Shown: positions 7,807-15,180 of the stretch, piece by piece
Layout: each line of letters starts with the position of its first letter
Numbering within the stretch: the stretch's first letter is position 1
Assembly: GCA_947253135.1 (NCBI GenBank)
Contig: CAMXYS010000013.1
Span: forward strand, 1 to 20,287
DNA from: an uncultured Clostridia bacterium
GTDB lineage: Bacteria > Bacillota > Clostridia > Saccharofermentanales > Fastidiosipilaceae
Direction: 5' to 3'
Length of the DNA stretch: 20,287 nucleotides
The notes under the pieces: generated by a model
The model's database searches: none
The model's input: the letters and a program-made list of their open reading frames with translations, nothing else
Told to the model about the DNA's origin: nothing
Translations under genes and position numbers: made by a program

Positions 7807-9801
7807 GTGAAGCAGGAGTTTTATACGGGCCGGATGTTTGATGCCTACCGTTTTTTCGGCGCCCATGAAGCTGTTGACGAAAAGGGACATCCGGGTATTC
7901 GTTTTACCGTTTATGCCCCGGCAGCCAAGGGCGTTGATGTGATCGGCGACTTTAACGAGTGGGTTGCCGGTCGAGACCCGCTGGAACAAGTCGGCCGGTC
8001 CGGTGTTTGGACCTGCTTTTGTGGTTTTGCTCGGCCCGGTATGTACTACAAATACGTCATTCACACGGCCGAAGGCTGGTCTTGTGAACATACGGACCCT
8101 TATGCCCGCCAAATGGAATTACGGCCCAAATTTGCCGCCGTTATTTCCCCTCAGAGAGACTATGAATTCACTGACAGTGAATGGCTGGCCAAGCGTCGGG
8201 TTGAGTTTGATCGACCGACCAATATCTATGAAGTTCACGCCTCCTCTTGGCGCCAAAAAAACATTCCGGCTGACCTGGATTTAACGGAGCCGGACGACGC
8301 TTCTGCCCGTTGGCTAAGCTATAGAGAACTGGCTGAAGGCTTAATTCCCTACCTCAAGGAACACTGCTATACCCATGTCGAGTTTATGCCCTTGACTGAG
8401 TACCCGGCAGATGAATCCTGGGGCTATCAAGTCAGCGGCTTTTTTGCCCCGACTGCCCGTTACGGCAGCCCGGCCGAACTTAAGGCCATGGTAGATGCCT
8501 TTCACCGAGCCGGTATCGGTGTGATTTTAGACTTTGTGCCGGTCCACTTCGCCCTTGACTATTACGGCTTGGCTAAGTTTGATGGCAGCAAGCTGTATGA
8601 ATACCCCAGCAGCGATACAGGGATCAGTGATTGGGGCTCGAAGAACTTTAATTACTACCGGGGCGAGGTTTGTTCCTTTTTGCAGTCGGCAGCGGATTAT
8701 TGGCTGACGGAATTTCATTTTGACGGCTTGCGGATAGATGCGCTGGCAAATTTGATCTACTGGCAGGGAGATGTCGGACGGGGTTTAAATGAGGGGGCGG
8801 TCCGCTTTGTTCAAACGATGAATGAGGGTTTGAAAAAACGTCACCCCGGTGTTCTTTTGATGGCTGAAGATTCCAGCAGCTACCCTAAGGTGACAGCCCC
8901 CGTAGCCTATGACGGTTTAGGCTTTGACTTCAAATGGGATATGGGTTGGATGAATGACACCTTGTCTTTTTTTCAAAGCAGCCCGGCAGAAAGAAAAGAG
9001 CGCTACCACCAGTTGTCTTTCTCTATGATGTATTTTTATTCGGAAAATTTCCTGCTCCCCCTGTCCCACGACGAGGTCAGCAACGGCAAGGCCTCTATTT
9101 TGCAGAAGATGAATGGCGACTACGAGCAAAAATTCCCTCAAGCCAGGCTGCTCTACAGCTATATGTACACCCATCCCGGGAAAAAATTAAATTTTATGGG
9201 CAATGAATGGGGGCACTTGCGCGAATGGCATTACTGGCGAGAAATGGATTGGGGATTATTGAAATATCCGCTTCACGACGGCTTTCGCTGTTACATTAAA
9301 AAATTGTCGGAGCTATACATGTCCAGACCGGCCCTGCACAAGGCGGATTATGCAGAAGATTCCTTTCGCTGGCTGGAGGTGGATAGGGCTGATCTAGCGA
9401 CATATGTATACGAGCGGAAGGCAGAGGACGACAGCTTGATTGTAGTTTTAAACACTTCGGCTGACTGTTTGCAGGGTTTCACCTTCGGCTGTGACAGCAA
9501 AGTAACCGGTTTGCAGCTGCTTTTAAACAGCGATGAAAGCCGCTTTGGTGGTCGGGGGCTGCCGGTCAAACAAAATGTAGTCTCGACTGATCGACCTTAC
9601 CGCGATTGGTCCCATTCCTTGACTTTGGATGTACCCCCCTTAACCGCCTTGATTTATGAGGTCAACCGAGTCGGCAAAACTGCTGCTGATAAGAAAAAAA
9701 AGCAGGTGGCTTATGCCGTCAAACAATTACAGCCGCATGATCGCATTCGGCAGGTGGGGGTAAAAAGTAAGATCAAGCAAGTGCGGGGCGAGCATTTATG
9801 A
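7807..9801 (+). CDS. glgB: 1,4-alpha-glucan branching enzyme
   Basis: Glycogen branching enzyme (GH13), 664 residues: cuts alpha-1,4 chains and rejoins them as alpha-1,6 branches in the cytoplasm. An N-terminal CBM48-like domain (about 15-115, with VYAPAAKGVDVIGDFNEW) precedes the catalytic barrel. Conserved regions: DFVPVHFALD (242-251); GLRIDA with nucleophile D311; MAEDSS with acid/base E354; LSHDEVSNGK with D422; then FMGNEWGHLREW (463-474) and the ELDW-like REMDWGLL, both typical of branching enzymes and not of amylases. Residues 621-664 form a Lys/Arg-rich tail that normal GlgB lacks. Start is GTG 7807, with GGGGAGG (7793-7799) seven bases upstream. Its TGA overlaps the next gene (ATGA), so it leads a coupled operon. 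Region I differs from the usual DWVPGHF (Trp to Phe, Gly to Val), which may alter acceptor use. Confidence 0.95.
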   Translation: MKQEFYTGRMFDAYRFFGAHEAVDEKGHPGIRFTVYAPAAKGVDVIGDFNEWVAGRDPLEQVGRSGVWTCFCGFARPGMYYKYVIHTAEGWSCEHTDPYARQMELRPKFAAVISPQRDYEFTDSEWLAKRRVEFDRPTNIYEVHASSWRQKNIPADLDLTEPDDASARWLSYRELAEGLIPYLKEHCYTHVEFMPLTEYPADESWGYQVSGFFAPTARYGSPAELKAMVDAFHRAGIGVILDFVPVHFALDYYGLAKFDGSKLYEYPSSDTGISDWGSKNFNYYRGEVCSFLQSAADYWLTEFHFDGLRIDALANLIYWQGDVGRGLNEGAVRFVQTMNEGLKKRHPGVLLMAEDSSSYPKVTAPVAYDGLGFDFKWDMGWMNDTLSFFQSSPAERKERYHQLSFSMMYFYSENFLLPLSHDEVSNGKASILQKMNGDYEQKFPQARLLYSYMYTHPGKKLNFMGNEWGHLREWHYWREMDWGLLKYPLHDGFRCYIKKLSELYMSRPALHKADYAEDSFRWLEVDRADLATYVYERKAEDDSLIVVLNTSADCLQGFTFGCDSKVTGLQLLLNSDESRFGGRGLPVKQNVVSTDRPYRDWSHSLTLDVPPLTALIYEVNRVGKTAADKKKKQVAYAVKQLQPHDRIRQVGVKSKIKQVRGEHL

Positions 9802-10625
9802 AAAGTCAGGCAGTCCGGCAAGCAGATATAGTCCGGGAAACAGTTTTGATAACCGGTGCTTCATCGGGCATCGGACGGGCCATGGCTTTTTGGTTTGCGC
9901 GCCACCGGCCGACAGACCTTTTGATTCTAAGTGGTCGCGATGAAGAGCGGCTGGCTGAAGTTGCTGCCGAGTTGCGCACTGCCGGCGGTTGCGAAATTTT
10001 ATTCTTTGTCGCCGACCTGGCAGAGCGTGGCGGGGCGAAGCACTTATTTGAAGCGGTCAAAAATCAAGGGCTGACTGTTTCCATTCTGATTAATAATGCC
10101 GGCGCCAACCGGGCCGGTTTACTGAGACAATTGACACCGGAGACCATCAGCTCCCTGCTGGCTTTAAATGTAGAAGCGCCTACGCTTTTGACCAAACTGT
10201 TTTTACCGGATTTGACGGCTCACCGAGGCAAGTTACTGTGGGTGTCATCTACGGGTGCTTACCAGCCGGGCCCCTATACAGCTGTCTATTATGCGGCCAA
10301 GGCCTATGCCCAATCATTAGCTGAGGCCTTGCACTATGAAGAAGGGCAGGCGGTCCAGGTCTCAACACTCTGCCCTGGCACTGTCCACTCCAATTTTTCA
10401 CGCCGGTCAGGAAAGACTGACCTGCCCGGGGGGCTGAGCCCGGAATTTGTGGCTGATTTTGCCTTACCACGTTTTCTAAAAGGGAAAAAAAGAATTATCC
10501 CGGGTTTTAAAAATCGCCTGGCAATCTTTTTTTCAAAATTTTTGCCGGCAGGTCTTTTGGCCCGGACCGTGGCCGCTATACAAGCGCCTCTATTACGGGA
10601 GATTGTGCAAGGTGACCGGCCGTAA
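9798..10625 (+). CDS. Short-chain dehydrogenase/reductase
   Basis: Classical SDR oxidoreductase, 275 residues, Rossmann fold using NAD or NADP. TGASSGIG (19-26) binds the cofactor; SGRD at 45-48 places an Arg after the second strand, which hints at NADP; NNAG is at 99-102; the catalytic set is S150 or S151 in WVSSTGAY, Y164 and K168 in YYAAK; LCPGTVHSNF (191-200) is the usual loop after the sixth strand. The C-terminal 45 residues (231-275) are hydrophobic and basic, with an FFSKFLPAGLLARTV stretch that could touch the membrane, as in SDRs acting on lipid or ketone substrates. Substrate unknown. ATG 9798 overlaps the glgB stop (ATGA), and its TAA overlaps the next ATG (TAATG), so translation of all three is likely coupled. 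Confidence 0.9.
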   Translation: MKSQAVRQADIVRETVLITGASSGIGRAMAFWFARHRPTDLLILSGRDEERLAEVAAELRTAGGCEILFFVADLAERGGAKHLFEAVKNQGLTVSILINNAGANRAGLLRQLTPETISSLLALNVEAPTLLTKLFLPDLTAHRGKLLWVSSTGAYQPGPYTAVYYAAKAYAQSLAEALHYEEGQAVQVSTLCPGTVHSNFSRRSGKTDLPGGLSPEFVADFALPRFLKGKKRIIPGFKNRLAIFFSKFLPAGLLARTVAAIQAPLLREIVQGDRP

Positions 10626-11572
10626 TGCACCCCTTTAAACGTCTGCTCTATCGTTTTTTATCGACCCTGCGACCGGATGTTAGGAAAAATTACCGGCTGG
10701 TGCGCCGCCTGCAAAAAGCGGTCAACCCGGTCTTGCCTTCTTATCGTTTTCTGGATTACCATGTCATGGTCAATGAACGTGAAATACCGGTCCGGATTTT
10801 TGATCCACCTGCCCCGAAGGGTCGGCTCATTCTTTTATTTTTTCACGGTGGAGGTTGGGTCAGCGGGGACATTGACACCTATACGGGTATTTGTCGGCAC
10901 ATGGCTGCTGAAATTGGAGCGGTGGTTATTTCGGTTGACTACAGGTTGGCCCCGGAGCACCCGTTTCCGGCGGGATTGGAGGACTGTTTTGCGGTCTACC
11001 GGGCGATTTTGGAGCACCCCTACATTCGGCCTGTCCGCCAATCAAAGATTATTTTGGCAGGTGACAGTGCCGGTGGAAATTTGGCCATTGGTGTCTCTTT
11101 ACTAGCAGCTAAAAACCACCTTAAACGACCCTTTCGGCAAATTTTACTCTATCCTTCCACTGCGGGGGATCACCGTGATTTGTCCGACTTCCCTTCCTTA
11201 AGTGAGAATGCCAGTGGTTTTGGTCTTTCTAGCCAAGATGTTAAGGACTATTTTAATCTTTACATGGGTTCGGCCGCCGGTGGTAAAGCAGATCCTTTGG
11301 CGACACCTTTGCTGGCTGACCGGTCCTGGCTCAAGCGGCAACCGCCAACTCTGCTGTTGGTTGCAGAACTCGACCCTCTGCGCGATGAGGGGCTTGCTTT
11401 TGCCGACCGCCTCAGGCAAGTAGGTGTGGCGGTGGAAGTCTTTTGCTTGGAGGAGGCGGTCCACGGTTTCCTGGCATTTTCGAAAAAGCACAGAGATGTA
11501 GTAAAATGTTACGAGATCATCAATGCATTTTTGGAGGAAGCAGTAGCTGATGTTGAGCGGAAAAGAAAATAA
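10625..11572 (+). CDS. Alpha/beta hydrolase, hormone-sensitive-lipase family
   Basis: Esterase/acylhydrolase of the HSL (family IV) group, 315 residues, probably cytoplasmic since no signal peptide is present. HGGGW (74-78) forms the oxyanion hole; GDSAGG (146-151) carries nucleophile S148; D250 in AELDPLRDEG and H280 in VHGF complete the triad. DYRLAPEHPFPAGLED (105-120) is a family hallmark. The N-terminal 45 residues are basic and helical, a cap or membrane-facing segment. It starts at the ATG shared with the SDR stop (TAATG), and its end overlaps the acyltransferase by 23 bases. Sitting directly beside an acyltransferase, it may remove or edit acyl groups that the neighbour installs; this is inference from position. 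Confidence 0.93.
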   Translation: MHPFKRLLYRFLSTLRPDVRKNYRLVRRLQKAVNPVLPSYRFLDYHVMVNEREIPVRIFDPPAPKGRLILLFFHGGGWVSGDIDTYTGICRHMAAEIGAVVISVDYRLAPEHPFPAGLEDCFAVYRAILEHPYIRPVRQSKIILAGDSAGGNLAIGVSLLAAKNHLKRPFRQILLYPSTAGDHRDLSDFPSLSENASGFGLSSQDVKDYFNLYMGSAAGGKADPLATPLLADRSWLKRQPPTLLLVAELDPLRDEGLAFADRLRQVGVAVEVFCLEEAVHGFLAFSKKHRDVVKCYEIINAFLEEAVADVERKRK

Positions 11573-13799
11573 CAGGTGGGCGCGCTTGGACAATGCGTCA
11601 AATATTTTCCCGTCGACGACGAACCGCCGGGATACGAAGGTATTTCGCTTGACCTGCGAACTGCACGATGACATCAATCCGACACTCCTGCAGCGGGCTT
11701 TGGACAAAAGTCTGCTAACTTTCCCCCACTATCGAGCTTCACTGAGAAGAGGTTTTTTCTGGTATTACTTAGATTTACAGGAGCAATCGATCCCGGTTGT
11801 GGAGGAGAAACAATCGGTTTGTGCCCCACTGTTTACAACCGATGGGGGCCAACCGTTGATTAGAGTAGTTTATTATCGCCGGCGTTTTTCAGTGGAAATT
11901 TTTCACGCCTTAACAGACGGGGTCGGCGGGATGTTATTTTTCCGCCTCTTGATTTTTAATTATTTGCTGCTGGTTAAACCTTCCTACAAAGAGTTAAATT
12001 TGCCCTCTCCGGTGTCCGGTTCTTTAAAGGAAAAACTAGCTGACAGTTACCACCGGCTTTCTTCTTTCATCAAGTCAGAAGGCCCTCGGGCGGCAGAGGC
12101 CTCCGGTTCCACCGCGGCTGGTGGGCCGACAGGGGCTGCTGCGGCTGCGAGAGCGAGTGCAACAGACCTGCCTGCGAATTTTCCCGCAGAGGAAGCCGCG
12201 ACACCGCAGGTTACGGTTGAACCCGCTGAGGGGAGAACGGAGGCCACAGCGGAACAGGAGCCAATCGCAGAAGCCGCGACACCGCAGGAGCAGCTGCCGC
12301 CCGAGGCTTATTACACGCGCCGCCTCTCTGAGGAAGGTCCGGACAATCGCACCGTTCACACCCCTTGGGGAGATTACCGACTGGCGGATTGGATGGGGCG
12401 AACTCGGCTGGCCCACTTAGAACAAAAAAGAGACAAGAAACAAGTGGCGGCGGGGACCGAAGCAGAGGAAGGGGCCGACGAATTTGCGGCTGTGGCAGAA
12501 CCGCCTGTTGCGGATTCGCCTGTCAGCTCTTCACCTACCCGTTCTTTGCCTACCAGCTCTTCACCGGACGTGGTAGGGCCTGAGACCGGTTTGCCTGCAA
12601 CCGGAAAGCCTTGGCCCGCCAAGGCCTACCGTATCCGCGGGGAGCGTTCCCCGGCCGGTAGTTTGACCGTGGTGGAAGGCGTTTTTTCGATGCGCAGTCT
12701 TAAAGACCATGCACGTCAGTACGATGTGAGTGTAACCGTTTTTTTGACGGCCCTGCTGATCTACTCTGTCGGCTTGGATATGCGGGCCGAGGGCAGTCGT
12801 TTTCCCATTGTTGTGACCGTTCCGGTTGACCTGCGGCGGCGCTTTCCTTCGTATACCACCCGGAATTTTTTTACTACGGTAGACATTTCTTACCAGTGGC
12901 GGTCAGTACCTATTTTCGAAAGCTTACTCGAAGCTGTAAAAGCACAGTTTGAGCAGGCTTTGCAGCCTGATTTTTTGCGGGACCGCCTGGCCAGGCAGCT
13001 TAAGTATGAGAACAAATTATACACCCGACTGGTTCCTACTCCGCTTAAAGATTGGGTCCTGCGCCTGGTTCACCGCTTGACTGACCGCGGGCTGACAACC
13101 GGTCTGTCCAATTTGGGGCGGTTGGAGTTACCGGGCCCTATGGAGGAAGCTGTCTACCAGGTCGGCGCTTGTACCAGTGTCCGTCGTCCACAGTTTTGTG
13201 CCATGAGCATAGGTGACCGAATGACCATCACTTTTACGTCTCCTTTTGTAGATACGGAGATTCAAAGGCATTTCTTTACCTATCTCGCCCGAGCCGGTAT
13301 CGATGTCACCATTGCCTCTAATTTAAATCGCCGGCCGGATAAAAGTGCCCTCCACACGATGTCAGCGTCGTTGGCAACCGAGTTGGTTACCTTAAGTCCC
13401 GAGTTGGCGCCTCGGTCGGGAGAGGGCCTTGAAACTAATTTAGAAGTCCAATCGACACCCGGAGCGGGGGAGTCCTCAGAGTCGCCGTCATCAAATCGGC
13501 GACCGGGAGATAAAGCTGAGTCCGAGGTACCGGAGCCCGGTCGGCCTGAGCAGGAGGCCGGAGCAGCCGTAGAAGCAGCACAGGCCCCAACTGAGCCGGC
13601 AGCTGACCGGACTTTGCCGGGAGCAGACTTTCTTGCTGAGGAAGAAATAAGCGCTGTTCGGCTGGTGGAGACAGAAGAAAGCCAGGAAGCGGATAAGCAC
13701 TTGCCGCCTGACTTACGCAAAGGAGTCGAGGCAGAGGGCGAGACGGAAGAAAACCTCGACACAGACGACTTGTCGGACCTGTCAGACCTGGGCGGTTGA
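11550..13799 (+). CDS. Condensation-fold (alcohol acetyltransferase-like) acyltransferase with long disordered inserts
   Basis: CoA-dependent acyltransferase-like protein of the alcohol acetyltransferase/PapA/condensation superfamily, 749 residues against roughly 400-450 usual. The N-terminal half (1-176) ends in the active-site motif HALTDG (119-124: catalytic H119, structural D123, with Phe where many relatives have the first His). The C-terminal half (about 357-594) includes VVTVPVDLRRRFPS (421-434), TGLSNLGRLELPG and the closing FFTYLARAGIDVTIASN. Between the halves lies residues 177-355, Ala/Glu/Thr/Ser/Pro-rich, broken only by a better-folded-looking island at 254-290. After residue 594 comes an acidic Pro/Glu tail to the end. 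No membrane segment or signal peptide. GGAGGAAG (11533-11540) precedes the ATG. Likely role: moving an acyl group to an alcohol or lipid; donor and acceptor unknown. Confidence 0.8.
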   Translation: MLSGKENNRWARLDNASNIFPSTTNRRDTKVFRLTCELHDDINPTLLQRALDKSLLTFPHYRASLRRGFFWYYLDLQEQSIPVVEEKQSVCAPLFTTDGGQPLIRVVYYRRRFSVEIFHALTDGVGGMLFFRLLIFNYLLLVKPSYKELNLPSPVSGSLKEKLADSYHRLSSFIKSEGPRAAEASGSTAAGGPTGAAAAARASATDLPANFPAEEAATPQVTVEPAEGRTEATAEQEPIAEAATPQEQLPPEAYYTRRLSEEGPDNRTVHTPWGDYRLADWMGRTRLAHLEQKRDKKQVAAGTEAEEGADEFAAVAEPPVADSPVSSSPTRSLPTSSSPDVVGPETGLPATGKPWPAKAYRIRGERSPAGSLTVVEGVFSMRSLKDHARQYDVSVTVFLTALLIYSVGLDMRAEGSRFPIVVTVPVDLRRRFPSYTTRNFFTTVDISYQWRSVPIFESLLEAVKAQFEQALQPDFLRDRLARQLKYENKLYTRLVPTPLKDWVLRLVHRLTDRGLTTGLSNLGRLELPGPMEEAVYQVGACTSVRRPQFCAMSIGDRMTITFTSPFVDTEIQRHFFTYLARAGIDVTIASNLNRRPDKSALHTMSASLATELVTLSPELAPRSGEGLETNLEVQSTPGAGESSESPSSNRRPGDKAESEVPEPGRPEQEAGAAVEAAQAPTEPAADRTLPGADFLAEEEISAVRLVETEESQEADKHLPPDLRKGVEAEGETEENLDTDDLSDLSDLGG
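12192..12288 (+). repeat. 19-bp perfect direct repeat in the acyltransferase gene
   Basis: GAAGCCGCGACACCGCAGG occurs at 12192-12210 and again at 12270-12288, 78 bases apart and in the same frame, giving EAATPQ twice. It marks a past in-frame duplication in the low-complexity segment. Confidence 0.85.
12504..12563 (+). repeat. 15-bp tandem repeat, four degenerate units, in the acyltransferase gene
   Basis: Four successive 15-base units each starting CCT (12504, 12519, 12534, 12549). They encode the five-residue pattern PVADS, PVSSS, PTRSL, PTSSS. Units two and four share the CAGCTCTTCA core exactly. The unit length keeps the frame. Confidence 0.8.
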
Positions 13800-13821
13800 T
13801 AGGGGGAGACGGAGGAAGAAT

Positions 13822-14526
13822 ATGCTTTCATACTGTAATCACTGCAGGGTGACCGTGCGGGGAAAAGACGAGTTTTGCCCACTGTGTCACAATCTTTTGC
13901 CGGAAGCAGATGCAGAAGGTTTGGATCTGGCCGGTGTATTAGAAGAAGAAACCTTGTGCCGCGATGTTTTTCCTTATGTTGAGTCGACTCCCAACAACAG
14001 CTTTGTTTTTCGCTTATTGGCAGTTATATCGATTGGTGTCACGGTTATTTGTTACCTGATCTATTTCTTTTTTCCCAGTGTAACCAATTGGCCACTTTTA
14101 GTTCTATTCGGTCTCATCTGCCTGTGGATTATGTTGCTGACTGTTCTGCGCAAGCGGAAAAATGTGGTCAAAACAATTATTTGGCAATTGGTGATCTGCA
14201 CCCCGGCTGCTATTTTGTTAGATCTGCTCTTAGGGAAAAAAGGTTGGTCTTTTAACTATGTGATCCCAATTTTATGGGCTGGTGCGATGGTCGCTATGTC
14301 AATTGTGGCGCCCTTGGTCAAGCTGGCTAAAAAAGACTATATTATTTACTTGATCCTGGGGGGAGTCATGGGCTTCCTGGCGCCCTTATTTATCAGTTTC
14401 GGTTGGACCACAGTGTTGTGGCCTTCAGTGATTTGCACGGCCTTAGCCATTATCTTTTTAGCAGCCGTTGTGATTTTAAATTTCCGGCTTATTTTTGCAG
14501 AGACACGAAAGCGGCTTCATTTTTAA
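13822..14526 (+). CDS. Zinc-ribbon membrane protein (DUF6320-like)
   Basis: Membrane protein of unknown function, 234 residues. A short N-terminal zinc ribbon with two Cys pairs (C5/C8 in CNHC, C19/C22 in CPLC) is followed by about six membrane segments, near residues 61-83, 91-109, 117-136, 147-167, 173-192 and 200-223. The positively charged RKRK loop after the second segment suggests that loop, and so the ribbon, is cytoplasmic. It resembles proteins I know as DUF6320, which are often found beside alcohol acetyltransferase-like and alpha/beta hydrolase genes in Clostridia; I recall this from memory and did not search. ATG 13822 has GGAGGAAG (13811-13818) upstream and lies 22 bases after the acyltransferase stop. 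A structural or regulatory membrane partner for the acyltransferase is plausible but unproven. Confidence 0.8.
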   Translation: MLSYCNHCRVTVRGKDEFCPLCHNLLPEADAEGLDLAGVLEEETLCRDVFPYVESTPNNSFVFRLLAVISIGVTVICYLIYFFFPSVTNWPLLVLFGLICLWIMLLTVLRKRKNVVKTIIWQLVICTPAAILLDLLLGKKGWSFNYVIPILWAGAMVAMSIVAPLVKLAKKDYIIYLILGGVMGFLAPLFISFGWTTVLWPSVICTALAIIFLAAVVILNFRLIFAETRKRLHF

Positions 14527-14547
14527 AGGGCCCCCACAAGGGGCCCT
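14527..14547. terminator. GC-rich hairpin between convergent genes, possible bidirectional terminator
   Basis: AGGGCCCC (14527-14534) pairs with GGGGCCCT (14540-14547) over a five-base loop. It fills the 23-base gap between a plus-strand and a minus-strand gene. There is no T tract after it on the plus strand, and only a short TTT AAAAA on the minus strand, so efficient intrinsic termination is uncertain. Confidence 0.55.
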
Positions 14548-14549
14548 GC

Positions 14550-15179
14550 TCAGACTTGCTGTAAAAACATATTGTGCTTTAATTCCCGGGCGGGCGTAGT
14601 AGTCGGCCCATGCCCCGGATACAGGGGGAGGTCAGGAGGCAGCTCCTGTAAATACCTTTTCAATTTAACCAGGCTGGTGAGCATCTGGTGGCTGTCACCG
14701 CCCGGAAAATCAGTGCGGCCGATGCTGTCACAAAAGAGGGTGTCTCCGGTAAAAATAGCCTCTATTTTTCCATCTGCCCGCAGCAAAAAACAGGCGCTGC
14801 CCGGTGTATGGCCGGGTGTCTCCTGCCATTCCAGACTGATCTGATCACCGCAGTCGATGATCTCGCCGTCTGTCACCAGACGGTCAGCCGGTTGGAATTG
14901 TCCTTTCCGGCCAAATAGGGGTCCCAGGTTCAGGTTGGGGTCAGTCAGATACGAGGCGTCAGCCCGGCCGATTATGACAGGACAAGTGGGTGAGCGCAGG
15001 TCCTCCAAGCAGGCTAAGTGGTCATAATGACCGTGCGTGCAGACAATGGCAGTTGGCTTAAGCCAGTCTGCCGGCAGGGGCTGAGAGGGGTCAATTAATA
15101 TCCGGCTGGCTCCCCGCTCGATCAGGTAAGAGTTACTGCTCATACCTTTCTCCGGCAGGCGCTTAACGAGGGTCGACAT
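14550..15179 (-). CDS. Metallo-beta-lactamase-fold hydrolase (glyoxalase II-like)
   Basis: Cytoplasmic di-metal hydrolase, 209 residues, normal for small glyoxalase II-like proteins. Metal ligands are all visible: HGHYDH (H49, H51, D53, H54), H124 in TPGHTPGS, D146 in TGDTLF and H190 in YPGHGP. The TPGHTPGS and GDSHQM sequences match the hydroxyacylglutathione/thioester hydrolase branch, not antibiotic-degrading lactamases. In a Clostridia-like host that may lack glutathione, the likely substrate is another thioester. The ATG is one base after the upstream gene's TAG, and its AAGGAG ribosome site lies inside that gene's end, so the two are co-translated. An alternative start is M13, just before the conserved SNSYLIE. 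Confidence 0.92.
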   Translation of the reverse strand: MSTLVKRLPEKGMSSNSYLIERGASRILIDPSQPLPADWLKPTAIVCTHGHYDHLACLEDLRSPTCPVIIGRADASYLTDPNLNLGPLFGRKGQFQPADRLVTDGEIIDCGDQISLEWQETPGHTPGSACFLLRADGKIEAIFTGDTLFCDSIGRTDFPGGDSHQMLTSLVKLKRYLQELPPDLPLYPGHGPTTTPARELKHNMFLQQV

Positions 15180-15180
15180 G

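Noticed and set aside
13280..13882. 200-codon minus-strand open frame over the acyltransferase tail
   Set aside because: Ser/Arg/Pro-rich translation is what the GC-rich low-complexity sense strand gives in reverse; no independent coding signal.
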